DNA of 64,000 nt from Seriola aureovittata (Eukaryota; Chordata; Actinopteri; Carangiformes; Carangidae). The notes under the pieces are model-generated. The model was not told the origin of the DNA. It worked only from the letters and a program-made list of their open reading frames with translations, and searched no databases. Both the position numbers and the translations under genes were made by a program. Positions 1 through 35,280 of the stretch are shown here, one piece after another. The stretch covers positions 10,512,501 to 10,576,500 of the forward strand of contig NC_079373.1 of assembly GCF_021018895.1 (NCBI RefSeq), written 5' to 3'. Position 1 is the stretch's first letter; each line of letters starts with the position of its first letter.

Positions 1-9562
<9,562 letters not shown>

Positions 9563-10260
9563 TTTCAAGAAGGAGAAGAAATGCGCTCTAAGGGTAGCCT
9601 GTGAAAACAGAGGGATAAATCACCAATCTCATACACTTGGGGTGCCACTGAAGGCAAAACAGAGACGGCGCATCCGCAGGACAGGTCGTATCTTATTTGA
9701 CACTCGGGACGTGCCTCTCTCCCCCCGGTTCAAACATTGAGATGCGTCAACAATACGTGGCCGCTTCAATCCGACGGTCATGTAAAAGCGGTAAACGGGA
9801 AATGCATGTAAATCCAGGTAACCCCACAGCGTGCAGACGAGAGCGCATCAGGATGCAGCATGCTGAGCGTCGGACGTGCCGGAGTGGGAGAATGCTGCTG
9901 CTGCTGCTGCTGCTGCTGCTGAGCTCCTCAATGACAAAGCATGATCTCCACCTCCCCAAAATATCGGAGCTCTCTGTCAGTGCAAGGTGATGACACACAT
10001 GCACGCAGCTGGCACCGGCATCCAAAGACCTCTGACATCACTGATCCATCAGCCTCCCGCGCCTTTCCAATAACGTGAATATTGATGGAGCTAATCTATC
10101 GGGTTGCCATAGGAGCCAGGATGGCACACGCGCTCACCCCGCCCAGTCAGGACAACTGGAAGGGGGATGATTCAAGGATGCGATCCAGCCTTGGAGTTGC
10201 TCACTGTAGTTGAGAGAAAACGGAGAATGCACAGTCTGGTCTTTATGTGCATCACCGTGC
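9563..10260 (-). promoter_or_regulatory. hcn4: hcn4 5' UTR / promoter region
   Basis: The block upstream of the hcn4 start is GC- and CpG-richer than the surrounding DNA, as expected for a vertebrate CpG-type promoter. It includes a CAG/CTG run at 9893-9920 (nine CTG on the plus strand), which would lie in the 5' UTR or just upstream. No TATA box or transcription start could be fixed by eye. Confidence 0.5.
9893..9920. repeat. (CTG)9 trinucleotide repeat
   Basis: Nine uninterrupted CTG units about 330 bp upstream of the hcn4 start codon. They read as CAG on the hcn4 strand. This is an ordinary length, not an expansion. Confidence 0.9.
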
Positions 10261-13200
10261 AAACATGCTGGATGGTGTGCACGCTGAAGAAACAATACTG
10301 GTGCACTGTGTCATAATCTGCAGCAAATTCATGTAGGAATCTATACGTTGGACACTTTATTTGTAGCCTACACCTGTAGCACGAAGAACATTATTTTAAA
10401 TATGTGCATAATGTATTTAGGCAGGACTAATGGATTACAGAAGTTGGTTCTCGTTTTAATATAACTGTATATTAAAACACGCCTGGTCATGTAGTGTCAG
10501 TGTCATTGCTTATAATTGTTATAAGCTGCATTAGTCTTCTGTCCATCCTGGTGTCCTCAGCTACACAAAATGGATAAAAAACAGCCGTACATTAAAGTCT
10601 CTGACAGCTCATTAATCACTTCAAATATAGTAAGAGTGTGCATTTACAGTGTGCAGGACTCTGCTTGAGACATATGATAAATAAATACAATACTTTACAG
10701 GTCAATACAGCAGTTCACTCAACTAAGCTGCAAAATCTTTTTTCAAATTACCAAAAACAAAGGAGGAAAAACTTTAGCAGTGATGTGAAAGCTAATCTGC
10801 ATCACTCCTTGAAGACAACATACCACATGCTACAAGGGCCTGAATTGATTGTTTCTAATTTTACATCCTCACATCTTGTGATCAGCCATTGAACCTATAC
10901 AAACTTCAGCGGTGAAGAGAAGTCACTGCGCATGACTCTCAATACTTTGCTTGTTAATGGTGGATTTGTTGAATCGAAAACTAAATGAGCTCCAACCTGC
11001 TTGGCCACCTATTTCCATAGTTGATGCATTCACACTCTCTGTGTCTGCAGTGTTTCATTTTTATACCCTGACGAAGACATTTTCGGTCATACCGAAAAGT
11101 GATGACACACTTCCCTGGCACAGACAACATGGTAAATTAATTTCAGGAGAGGTTGTTAACAGCTGGATGCATTACGGCTGTATGATTCAGTGTGAGCTTC
11201 ACTGAGCTGATTTAAACCATACAGCGATTCTAAATGGCATAATGCAAAATGACAGAGAGAAGTGAACAGTTTAATTCTGCCAAAAATATTTCCTCATGAC
11301 AACGTGATAAATGTCACTTTTCAGAGTTCCCGCAATGCTGATATTATGCTGCCATAAACTGCATATACAGCACTTGATATACAGTCTATGTCTGGCACTA
11401 TGTGCAACAGAAACTATACTTTTCTGTCACTTAATTTGTTTGACTTATATTATTCCCATCAATGGTCACAAATCATGGAGCTGTAAAATGGCATTTCATA
11501 AAATAAATGTATGTAACCTCATGTATCTGTCAGCATTATCCTGTTTTCTTTATTGCTGCTTGTTATTTGTGGCTCTTTCCATCACTAACTATTCTGTGTA
11601 TTGCCCAAAACAATCTGTGTCTTGGCGTCAGCACTTCAAGCTTGGAGTCTCCTTATCATGAACTGCCCAGATTAGGATTTCACACTCTGTGCTTTATTTA
11701 GTACATTCAGTCATCACTCTCTATAATGTTTGCAGGCAGCAAAACCTTGTAGGATGAACTGTCTTGTTATTTGTATCCCCTGTAACTTTGGTGGAGATGC
11801 ACTGTGTGTGTGGGTCTGGCCACATGTTAATGGTTTTCTCACTAATGTTTAGCCCACACTTGGTCTTTCTGAAGGCAAGTTCAAGGCCTGACACATGAGA
11901 CACCATAAAGCCTTTATACAGATAGATATGTTGATGTTGATTCACTTTTTCTAATGTTCAGTGCTTATCATGAACTCAGGAGTGTCCTTGTTACTTGTTG
12001 ATGAGATACGTCATTGCACTGACCAGATGCGCATTCACAAGCACAAGACTCGACATCACAGGCCACTCTTGTGTTAAATTCACCTGAATACTCCAGAAGA
12101 TTTGTGACATGCACTTATCAACATGTAGAAACTGTCATTTTACACCCAAATCAAATGTGATCGCAGGTGGAAGCCACGCCAGAAAACAATTCCTGTGCAT
12201 ACTCTCTACCTGCACTTCAGCCAAGTACCCTCTTTTCAAATGAAACATCTGATAGACATGTTTCATGTTACTGTATGCCCCATGTGTTTTGTTAAAATAA
12301 TTGTTCTGAAACTATTCCATATGCTACAGTCAGTTTATCACACGTGAAACTGTGTTTGTCATGAACTTAATGTGTAGAATGATTTTAACACCCTCATGGG
12401 ATAACAGAGACATACAGTAATGTTGTCACATGGATTTTTTATCACTCACAAAAAAAGTTTTAGGTCCCACAATATGCAATTTCAGCAACATGCACCAGAA
12501 AATAATTTACTAACTGTACACCTAAACAAAGATCACTGTATGGGACTGTTCATTTATATGATGTTATTGGTCTTAGGCGTCACTGATTTTGTTCCACTTA
12601 TCACAAAAATCTGATTTTTAATCATCGAATTCAGTTTCATTTGATGAACCGGAGGAGGTGAGTAGAACTGTGTGAATCTTTAAAACCGCAAAAAGACCAA
12701 AAGAAGGTTCTGTTAACCTTTCCACCTAAACCACTTTCCAATGAAGTTGGAGAAGCCGCTAGATTTGTTATAAAACACAATCCGCTGGCCTGTTTAAGAA
12801 CTAGTCCATCAGACTGATTTAAACTTCACCTGACATCTTACTACCTGAATGAGGGATTAATCTTTACAGACAGAACTACAAATCACTTTCATCAGATGTT
12901 GTGTTCCCTCTTTTATGGCATTTTTTTTTCTCTCTCTCTTTTTTTTAGGGTTCACAAAGGCACAGATGCCTCTTTGCTCTAGAACAGACTTTTTTTGTTT
13001 TCTATTTGAATGCCACTAACAAATTAATCCAGGACACAGCATTACATATTAGGAATCAGGTCCAGACAATTACCAGAGCGGTTTAAAAAGGTATGAAAAT
13101 ACATTATAGTATTTCATTATTCTTCAGCTGGGAATAGAAATGGTGTCCATCAGTCAGACCTGACTCTGGTGCAGCACAATAAAAATAGCGCCCCCCTTTG

Positions 13201-16173
13201 TTGTGCTGCTGCAATCATTTCTTTACTGCAATTTCCACCACAATGTGTTGAATGTGCTGCCAGCTGCTGTTCAAAAATAACACAGGAGAAAAATATGAAA
13301 ATACACTCTGTGGCTAAAATCTAATGTAATCCAATACAGCAGCTCAGCCATCAACTCTTCTTTACAAAGATAATGATGTTCAGTTTTTCATTCATTTCTA
13401 TGTTTACTATTGAGGTTGTAGTTTGCAATGGTGTTGAATTGGACTGTGGAGACTGGAGAGGTGTTTCTAATGTTTTACCCACCGCTTGCACAAACATGAA
13501 GCAGGAACAATATTAGACAGATATTTCGATATAATACAGTCCAGTGCCACACCATCACTGATTACAACCTCAATACTAAATATATAGTTGAATTAACACC
13601 TCTCAGGACAAAAACTGGTATTTGAAATGTTGTGTCTTTGTAAAATCATAAAATGGCAAACTGCACACAGGAAGTAACAATACTGTCACTGCTTGGTACA
13701 AACATTTAACAATTTTCTAACTGGCAAAATGGATCAGTTGCCATGAATAAACTGGCCACAGTTTGTGTATTCTTTTGAAACATTGAATTAAAAATACATA
13801 CTCTTTAAATTCTATTTCCCCAAATGCAAAGCATTCCCTACAATGCCAGGAACATGGCTTTGGTGGGGAAATAAGAAATCCCTTTATCTTCACTGTAAAC
13901 CCCCAAATTACCTGAAAAATACAGTGGACATAATTTAAGTGTCCATGTCATAGCCTTTAATGAATGTAGAAAACGATTCCATCTCCACTCATCTATAATC
14001 CTGTCCACTTTTTTTTCTCCATCTTTTCACATCGAAGGATGCTGGAGCTTGAACATCACAAACAACGAAACAATGTGACTCTATGTGCAGAGGAAATAAA
14101 CTTTTGTATGTCTACACCACAAAACAGACAAACTTGAGAAAACCTGAGAAACTTTGAGTTGGCTACTTAACTTAATTTCTTAAGTTTAAGCTTTGAGTTT
14201 AACTTAGAACTTTGACTTCTGTTCTGTAACTTCAGTTAAATCAGTACGTTAAACCCACCTGGCATTTTCAGTTTATAAATGGGCATGATTTTTTTTTTCC
14301 TTTTCTGTAATCAGTTATTGTGTCAAGCTGCATCTTTATCAGTCATAACAGCTTCAGCTCAGGGACACTGCTCTTCAATATCACCCATATGAGTAGTGTC
14401 TGAATCACATACTGTACTCGTCTTCATCATAGTTTGCAACAGAGAGGAGAAACCTGACACCTCAGAGACACAGTCATAAAACGACATACAGCATTATATT
14501 GTGTATTGATTTTAAAAAATTTGAAAACAAAGTATTTTTGGGGAATTTCAACCATAATGCAATGCACGTTGTGATGTGTCTATGTTTCTAAAATAACTTA
14601 AACCGATGGGTTAAGGTAATCCACTGGACATTTTGTCAACTGATCTCATGATTATTAGCTCTGAAATTTAACCATCTAAACTTGAATCCGTCAAACACAA
14701 GTTAGCAACTTAACTTCCTCTATTTGTAACAAATCACTGATTAAAATTCTTGGTTTTCAGGACGGACTCACTTTTGTTGAAATAGACACGAGACTAGCTT
14801 CATCTGTTGGGCAAAATTTCAACTGTTCTTCTTCACCATGTTCAATGTGAGTGCCGTGAGTCACTCGCACTCTCACCAGATGGTGCTGTTCTCCACGTGC
14901 TTTTATTTCTCTGCATTCCCATGGAGCGGCCTGCGTGCGTCATGAATGGTGCGACTGAATGTCTTGTCTGTTTTCGAAAGAAACTGACTCAACAGACAAA
15001 TTTTCTTTTTCCAGATTATTTATTCTTAAAAATGACTCGGGATCTTGGAATTGCTTCACATGTGTCAGTCCTGACGTGGGCCTTCTTTCTCCACCTCCCA
15101 CGTCAGCTGTAGAGAATTCATGCAGCTGTGTAGTATGCCATCAACGCTCTATGGTGATCCTACTAGTCTAAAGCTTTGTCACAGAGAAATGAAAAGCTGC
15201 AATGATTTTCGATATATTGATATGGGCAATAATTGCATAGGATAATAGCCATGCTGTACAATACACATAATTATAAAACAATATGTTAGAATGATTAGTA
15301 CAGATTTCCTAAAGTAGGTTTATACAGTTTTTCATTATTCTCAACATTTAAGTGCATCATATAATATGAATAGTCTTTATATTAACTGTGATCTGATACA
15401 TAGTTATAGTGATTTAATACATACAGTACATACAGTAAAGTAAACCTTAACCAAATTTAGAGGGACATTGCAAAGCCCTTAAAATGTAATATAAATCGTC
15501 TGATAAAATGATAAAACTTAGAAAATGGTATGCAGTGGAATGATAAAACTGTACACAACTGTCATACCAGATTATGGTGGTAGTTTCTTTTACATTGCCG
15601 AGTTTTGTTTTTCCTCTAGATCACACAGTACGCATTATCTACATGAAGCCACTCTCAGAGAAAAAGAACAAAAAAAGCCATTTCTGTATCAAACAGAAGG
15701 TCAGCATCTTGCATGCATTTCTTTAGAAGTAGTAAAAATGTAAAATTAGTGGATAAGAGGGAAAAATCATAAACGTCAACAACAGCATGCAGCAACAATG
15801 GTTATAATGTTAACAATTCCATAATGCTTTGATTACCTCCTGACCTCGCACCCTCACACAACAAAATCATAAGGCATGCCTCATTTAACTTCTCCACAAC
15901 CATACTTTCAATGGCAGGTACGTCCTATTAACAACTGGTATGGATTCCCTTCCTGTTTACCTTCATATGGTCAATACTTGTGTAATGAAACCTGCAAATA
16001 AAAAAAAAAAAATCCAACTCATTAGCCAGTCTGACATTAGTCTTACTTTGGTTCACAAGAGCTTTCTGTGATAATTTCATTTAGTGGATCATCTTGTGAT
16101 TTCTGGCCACAGGCTGGTGATACATATTTATCTTCCTCTTAATAATTGAATACTTACTCAGCAGACAGGCTGC
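10261..16173. other. Intergenic DNA between hcn4 and nptn, including presumed nptn 3' UTR
   Basis: No convincing coding exon is present on either strand. The right part, immediately after the nptn stop, should be nptn 3' UTR. One candidate polyadenylation signal on the minus strand (AATAAA) is at 15019-15024, about 1.15 kb after the stop, but others are possible. In human, REC114 lies between HCN4 and NPTN; I found no recognisable exon of it here. Confidence 0.5.
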
Positions 16174-29180
<13,007 letters not shown>

Positions 29181-29303
29181 CTTCGGAGACGGGACACGGA
29201 AAATGCCGGTAGGCGAGCCCTAAGATGACCAGAGCGGGATATGATGATGATGCGGGGTGGATTCGTCCGAGGCACGCACCTCCACACACTCCAGCCGTGT
29301 CAC

Positions 29304-29370
<67 letters not shown>

Positions 29371-29570
29371 AAATTGTCGCTAGGTAGACTAGCGGGAGCC
29401 TACAGTACTACTGCTGGCTACCTGAGCGCCGCCGTACTGTCACCCCGGTGCAGTGAAGGAACCACCTTCGTTTTAACCACCCGTTTAATCCCAAATCCCG
29501 CGAGATCTTGGAGGAGCGCGGAGACAAGCAGGCACTTCACACAACGTCCAATCATAAAGTGGAGCAGAAA
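29181..29570 (-). promoter_or_regulatory. nptn: nptn 5' UTR / CpG-rich promoter region with (GA)n tract
   Basis: The DNA upstream of the nptn start is clearly richer in CpG than its surroundings (many CG dinucleotides between 29180 and 29530). It includes a long GA tract at 29306-29368, which reads CT on the nptn strand. GA/CT tracts near vertebrate promoters can bind GAGA-type factors or form triplex DNA; here that is only an inference. The transcription start is not fixed. Confidence 0.55.
29306..29368. repeat. (GA)n microsatellite
   Basis: About 31 GA units without interruption, 130-190 bp upstream of the nptn start codon, within the presumed promoter or 5' UTR. Confidence 0.95.
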
Positions 29571-30404
29571 TCAATTATATTGAAACAATGGACCAATGGA
29601 CGCAATTAGTTTTTACTAAAGTCATTCACCAGCGAATAACTTTGTTAAAATTTTTTGTAGTACAACCATGGTCAAACTAGTTTCCCCTGAAGTTACTGAA
29701 TTAATGTAAAGTAAATCCTGTTACTGTGGTTACCTGCCATTTGAATAGCACAGTGATTTGTTTGACGGAACACCTGTCAACCAATCAGAGAGGTATTTCT
29801 CAGGTGTTCCTCCAAATATAGAGTATTCAGTGCCAAACAAACCCTCATCAGGCCTTAAATTGTGTCGTGGGTCAAAGCGGTTTCTCAGGCTGACTAAGCC
29901 TTGACCTCAGCAGCTCCTCCATGGGCTTTAAGCAGACTTTTAATCCTATTTCTCTTTGAACTAATTTAGGGTAAGGGCACGCTCACATCTACAACACACA
30001 ATATCTGCCACATATCCATGTTATGTTTAACAGCCATATTCTTTGTCCATTCCAGCTATCACACCAATTATTTTACTAATTTCAATGCAGGCCTATTGTT
30101 AGTTATGGGAGCACTGTAAATTTTATAATGAAGGAATATATAAGACAAAATACAAGTAATAAATTCTCATTACACTTAGTCCAAACATCCATAAGTGAAT
30201 GACAGATATGGGCAACTGCCTATCTATCTGGTGAGTTCCTTTTCACTACCTATACAAACCGTCTAATTCAAGAAATGGCTGTGAGACAAAAAAGATAGTG
30301 CTCACATAGGCTGTTTTTGCCATTTTTGTATGTACAAAATGAAACTAGTAAGTTATTGGGGTGAGCTACTAACATAAGAGTCTCTATAATGAGTAGGCCT
30401 ACTT

Positions 30405-30540
30405 TTAATTTTAATATTTTAAGTACATTTTGCTACTAATACGTCTGTACTTTTACTTGAGTAAAATGTTGAATACAGGACCTGAATGTATTGGTTGGTA
30501 TTTATATTTTTACTTCTGAATACTTCCACCACTGATGTAC
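30405..30540. repeat. Fish interspersed repeat, TACTTTTACTTGAGTA family (partial)
   Basis: Contains TTTTAAGTACATTTTGCTAC, GTACTTTTACTTGAGTAAAA and CTGAATACTTCCACCACTG. A longer copy lies at 45985-46395. This AAGTAC-rich family is abundant in teleosts; its class is not certain to me. Confidence 0.65.
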
Positions 30541-30830
30541 AGTATCTTACCATGAACCTTAGAACATAGAAAGTAGTAAGCCTATACACTGTCAGCCATG
30601 TTGTTGTTCTCACTAAAGCTTTTTAAAAGAGCTATATGCAAGTTTTTGCTATGCTAAATAATAATAATAATAATAATTTATTCACTAGTCTAGAAGAAAC
30701 ATTGAGAGTTCAGTATTAAAATCCATTCCTCTACTTGCCAGGAGCTGTCTCCAGTGGTAGAAAACAATGCCAATGTCAGTTCTTCTTTTGCTTCCATTTA
30801 CTATTCACTGCAGCATCTGGTTTAACCTTA

Positions 30831-31043
30831 GGCCCTGTTCTGACCTGGCATTAACATGTGTCTCAAGTGACCACTTATGATTGTCCTTCAATGTGTGCGT
30901 TCACACTGCTGATGGAGTGTGGACACATGTGGCCCAGACCGCCTCTGAATGTGGTCTGAGTGATCGGATCTCAAATGCATCCTGAATGCGTCTTGGAGGC
31001 GTTCACATCGGAACGGATGTTAATACTAGGTCTGATCAGGGCC
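30831..31043. mobile_element. Miniature inverted-repeat element with TTA target duplication (PIF/Harbinger-like)
   Basis: 213-bp element. The left end GGCCCTGTTCTGACCTGGCA and the reverse complement of the right end, GGCCCTGATCAGACCTAGTA, agree at most positions, giving imperfect terminal inverted repeats of about 27 bp that both run on into TTAACAT. TTA flanks both ends (30828-30830 and 31044-31046), the expected 3-bp duplication for PIF/Harbinger elements. There is no coding capacity, so it would need transposase in trans. Confidence 0.65.
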
Positions 31044-31389
31044 TTAGTTCAGCAGAGAGGATGAAAGTAGCCCTGCTCAGAGGGCGTATTCTAACCTCTT
31101 GTCTTATCACCACCATGACCACCACCCCCTCCCAGCAAGAAACAATGTTTGATAGCAGAGAAAATGTACATATAGCACCTTTAAAGCATGTTTGTCTTCA
31201 CAGAACCCACAGATGTGACCAACAGGAGCTATATGTAAACTACTGCAACAATCATTTCCTCCACAAGATGTGAGCTGTTTGCTGAAGACTGATGCTGCTA
31301 CTTGATTTATTATATCATTTTTACAACATGTTAAAGAACATACCATATACTTAACAACTAAAACTTATTTAAGCCAACTTCACCGGCAT

Positions 31390-32065
31390 GATAACCTGTC
31401 TCTCTTGTATTGCCATCTAGTGTTCAGTCAGTGCACACACTGTGAAATGCCCCAGGTTTGTTTAACTGTACAGAGCAGTGTATGTAACCAGTCCATATAA
31501 AACTGCTGCACCCATGTCCTGAAATAATTCATATATGTTAGTTTTAGAAATCTGAGCAGAACCGTTAAAAACCATTAAAAAAACACTATCCTAAACTTTA
31601 CTATTGAATAATACTGTTAATATTTATAGAGCATTTTTCCAAACCCTTGTTTCCTGGGTTGACTGGGTCAAACGAAGTCAAATTAAAACTATTTTAAAAT
31701 CAAATGGAGACTTAATAGTACTCAAAAGATATCAACTGGTCTAGATTAAAACACATAAATCAAATCCCACCAATACAGAGTAGCATTGTGTTCTTTAGGT
31801 TTTTTCTTTTTGTTTTTTTTTTTTGTTTTTGTGTTTTTTTTTGACGGACGTAACTGCTGTAGTATTTTTTGGTTTGGGATATTTGTTCATAGAATCACCA
31901 TATACATAGATTTAACTGAAACCTCAAATGAATGTAAATGTAAACCAAGATCTGATCAATGTAGGATGAAAATGTAATATTTACATATAAGATATCAGCC
32001 AGAGGCCAACTTAAATAATTTTTCACATGGGGAAGATGGGAGAGGAACTATGAACTATGGAAAAT
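31390..32065. repeat. Dispersed duplicated block, partner at 46980-47470
   Basis: GCCATCTAGTGTTCAGTCAG, ACAGAGCAGTG and ACTGCTGCACCCA recur in order at 46980-47100. AGATATCAGCCAGA followed by a CCAACTTAA-type segment and TGAACTATGGAAAA recurs at 47388-47466. The intervening sequence differs, so the two are old copies of one element or segment. Confidence 0.6.
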
Positions 32066-32527
32066 TATCTTGGTTAGTGAACAGTAATGATAAGCAGCTT
32101 GATTACATTTTTTCTTGTGGTTCGTAGCATTTGAATTTGAGGATCACTTACTCTAGCAGGGGTATATTTAATTTACTACAAGAGTGTAATTTTATGCACG
32201 GCTCACACAGCAAATACCTCCCTTAAAGGGGTCAAAGTCTGTTTACAGCCATTAGGGAGTACAACTGCATGTGAGAAAAGTTATATAAAGCTGTTTGTGG
32301 CTCCAGAGGGAGCTGTGTGAAATCTGATAAATGGAAGCGGTTTCACATAGATGATCCTGAAATACTAAGCTAAGTGGTGCTTAAGTATGGTGACTAGTAT
32401 TTTTATTTTGTATAAAACAAACACAATTATAAACATAGACAACATTTGGAGTTCAAAGTTCACATAAAACAAAATCAAATGACTTTAAGCAAGTGCATCA
32501 CCAGGGCAGCATATATGAATATTAAAA

Positions 32528-32989
32528 TCACCAATACAATAATACAGACTCGGTCATAATCCTGCATGCTGACTGAAGCCCGGTGTGCAGCCTGAGAATG
32601 CGGCTGAAGCGCTCAGCTCCATGACCAAAGGTGGGAATGGGGACAGAAATAAAAACAGACTTTCCACAGTCCTTTAAAACATTAAAAAGGACATTAAAAT
32701 CATTTTTGCTGCGCTCAGACTCCCCACGGGATGTGTCGTTGCAGCACGATTCTTGTGATGGAGCTTGAGAGTGAGGGCAGTAAATTAAGAAATTTGTCCA
32801 AAATGACTGGGACAGTGGAACCAGGAAAACAGCATGTGACAGCGTTAATATAGCGGATATCCCTGACTGAGGAAACATGCAGCATTTCACTGCAGACGTT
32901 AAAGAGTCAATCTTTTTCCTCAAGAGGTTTCCTGTGAAAGTCTTCCTGAGGAAAAAGATGGGCTCATTTTTAATTGCTGATGTAAACAT
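32528..32989 (-). pseudogene. Retroelement-type SGNH/GDSL-like domain relic
   Basis: An open frame of 153 codons whose C-terminal part, PTFGHGAERFSRILRLHTGL then QSACR, resembles a motif I know from many fish repeat-encoded proteins (of the form GPLPTxGRGxERFSRLLxLxxWL). The N-terminal part shows no clear family. There is no splice context or promoter, the usual asparagine/tryptophan-rich ending is degenerate (VLLYW), and no companion reverse transcriptase is seen, so I read it as a decayed transposon fragment. Confidence 0.45.
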
Positions 32990-33194
32990 TAATGCTTTGT
33001 TCTTAATGAAAAATACATTAACTCATGATGATCTGTGCATTAGTTAAACATCAATCAATGCATATCAATGTTGTAAAGTATTGCCAGTTATCTATCTGAT
33101 ACAGTACAAGACTGCCAAGCCTTAATGTGACTGTATGTTTATGTCTTTGTTGTGCATCTTCATTGTAGCATTTGCAGACCTGAGAATGCAAGAG

Positions 33195-33204
33195 GAAAAG
33201 GAAA
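33195..33204 (+). promoter_or_regulatory. GAAANNGAAA (IRF-type) core upstream of CALHM-like copy 1 leader
   Basis: GAAAAGGAAA (followed by C) matches the tandem-GAAA core bound by interferon regulatory factors. It sits about 80 bp upstream of the presumed untranslated leader exon of copy 1. A second match, GAAAGAGAAA, is at 33337-33346 inside or next to that leader. Motif matches only; function is inferred. Confidence 0.35.
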
Positions 33205-33274
33205 CATGAGCATGGTGTGGTCACAAGAACAAGTTCTCACAGGATGTCAATTTTCTATCACACACCCCTGAACT

Positions 33275-33360
33275 GAGCAGCTGAATACAAGTGTCGCTGA
33301 GGACGTCAAGTATTTTAGTTGAAACATATTTTATGAGAAAGAGAAAAATACATAAGGTAG
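33275..33360 (+). other. Presumed 5' untranslated leader exon of CALHM-like copy 1
   Basis: GAGCAGCTGAATACAAGTG at the left and GTAG|GTGAAA at the right resemble the matching region of copy 4 (GAGCAGTTGACAGAGAG to AGTAG|GTAAAT). The coding exon of copy 1 is preceded by an acceptor-like ATGCAG at 33733-33738, which suggests a spliced leader of this kind. Confidence 0.4.
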
Positions 33361-33746
33361 GTGAAACTTAGAACAGCCACTATCCTACTGAGAGACAGTT
33401 ATGTCTGATTGATTCTATAGTGCAAACAAACGTAATGGAATTTCATAAGCTACAATTACACCTACAGTAAACAGTGGCTTTATGGAGGTAGTTGTGTGAA
33501 TATTTCTTTGTTCAGGAGATGGTTTTCAGGTCAGATCAGTCTGTAAAAAATTTCCCAAAGAAGTTAAAAAAATTCTTGAACAAAATCTGACAGACACTCT
33601 CTATAGATTTTCATTTTTCATTCATGACAGTATCAGTGGGGGGGATGAAAACATTCACAATACCACTTGTAATATTACTTGATGCATCTCAAAAATCTTT
33701 ATTTTCATGATTATATCTTTATTGTTCCATTTATGCAGAATTGAAT

Positions 33747-34428
33747 ATGTCAGCGAACACCTTCAGCTCTAAACTGAGGAGTCTATTGGAAAAGAGCCCT
33801 CTTGGATCAAATACTGTTTTTGGTTTCATCCTCGTTGGCTTGGAGAAGTTACTGGAGATGGAGTTTGCATGTCCTTGTGATTCCAACCACAATGTTCGAC
33901 TTGTGGTTTCATTATTCATTAATCCTGCCATCCTGGCCTTTGTGCTGATGATGAGAATCCAGGGATGTGAGTGTGAGGGTAAAACATCTTTGAAACAGTG
34001 GATAAAACTTGTGCTTTCCAGCCTTGTTCCCCCCTTTTTGTGGTGGATCCTCCTGCTTTCGGATGGCCAGTACATTGCCTGTGCAAAGTCATCCCAGTCA
34101 GGAAGGTTTGTAGTGGTGGACAATGCTTCTCGACAGAAATTGTGCACACCGTACAACGGCAACTCATCACAAGAGTTAATCCACACCCAGAAAACCTATG
34201 CCCGTTCTCAGGTAAGCACCAGCCTGATGCCTCATATGTGAAAAATAACACATTTCTACAAAATTTGTTAACATTTTATTTCCCTTGTCTTTTTCTCTGT
34301 TTATTTTTCGACCTGTGGTTGCGGTTTAGGAAGCTGGAATGTGGGCTTTGATCTCTATCACCATAATATCAGTTATATTAATGTTAATCGAACCTTGCAG
34401 CAAGACCCAAGGAAACGTACCCCCTTGA
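33747..34428 (+). CDS. Short CALHM-like four-pass channel protein, copy 1 (intact)
   Basis: Two coding exons, 33747-34211 and 34330-34428, joined in phase 0 through CAG|GTAAGC and TTTAG, give 187 aa. Family marks are the ECPC-type motif FACPC at residues 40-44 after helix 1 (CALHM1 has cysteines at 41 and 43), two further cysteines at 112 (YIACAK) and 133 (KLCTP) that pair with them in CALHMs, and a sequon at N139. Helices are about 20-38, 50-70, 86-105 and, from exon 2, 158-176. The intron lies just before helix 4, as in CALHM genes. CALHM proteins form large-pore, voltage- or calcium-gated plasma-membrane channels that release ATP. Typical members have about 310-350 residues; this one stops 11 residues after helix 4 and so lacks the cytoplasmic C-terminal helices. 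A polyadenylation signal is at 34806-34811. It most resembles CALHM6/FAM26-type sequences, but subfamily is uncertain. Confidence 0.8.
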
Positions 34429-34805
34429 AGAGAACCAACGTCAGGACCATGAAGCTTCACAAAATGAGGAGACTGAACGTTTGTAAGTTCTGTAATGAGA
34501 GAGCTACACCACGTGGCTGTTAATTAAGAAGACATGTTTTGTTTTGAGCTTTTCAGGATTCAGAATGAAGTTTAGCTCTTTAATAGCTGCTTTCACAACA
34601 AACTAGAATAGTAGAATTGTAAAGATGCTTTCTGTATCTGTCTCATTTTGTAAACTATACTTAACTCCATGCAAAAACTGTCAATATAAAGTTTCCTGTA
34701 ACCAGTCTCAGTAAATGTTTTGTATTACATTGTTTTATCAGCCAGTTGTTGTTGACATCTTTGACATATTTGTATGTATTTCTCTCATCTTATTTTAAGT
34801 TCTGT

Positions 34806-34811
34806 AATAAA
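34806..34811 (+). terminator. Polyadenylation signal AATAAA, CALHM-like copy 1
   Basis: AATAAA about 380 bp after the copy 1 stop, in a 3' UTR containing GTCAATATAAAGTTTCCTGT, which recurs in diverged form downstream of copies 3 and 4. Confidence 0.6.
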
Positions 34812-34929
34812 GATTAATCATTTTTCTCTTTATGATTTGTGCCTATGAAATTCATGTGTTTGCCCCTTTTACCTCACTTTTGCAGTCACTAAGAATACTG
34901 CAGTTCTGTATCACTCTGTGTTCACTGTG

Positions 34930-35032
<103 letters not shown>

Positions 35033-35280
35033 TTAATAATTATTAAATTAGTCCACTTCCTTTGACTGAGGTGTTACAGCCTGATGGCATCCAAGTAAGA
35101 ATGACCCGGTATCATCCACTTGTAATAGAAAAATCATATTCTGCACTTTATGTAACCTGCTTTGAGCTTTGTGTGGCCTGGTTTTGTATATCCATGAACG
35201 TGAATTTGCTTCACATGTATGCTCCTTATCTGGTACTGTTCGGTACAAACTAGGGAGTAGTTTATCTTTGAACAGATCAA

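Larger units (their letters stand above)
29571..33190. other. Intergenic, repeat-rich, no intact gene
   Basis: Between the nptn promoter and the first CALHM-like unit. It contains a fragment of the TTTTACTTGAGTAAAA-type repeat (30405-30540), a TTA-flanked inverted-repeat element (30831-31043), a block duplicated at 46.98-47.47 kb (31390-32065), and a retroelement-type relic on the minus strand (32528-32989). Confidence 0.6.

Noticed and set aside
9747..10025. 92-codon minus frame with a poly-Ser run upstream of hcn4
   Set aside because: The poly-Ser is the CTG tract; it lies in the hcn4 5' region and has no other support.
33731..34351. Other open frames over CALHM-like copy 1 (151, 110 and 117 codons)
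   Set aside because: They are alternative frames or antisense of the CALHM-like exon, which alone carries the cysteine pattern and matching introns.
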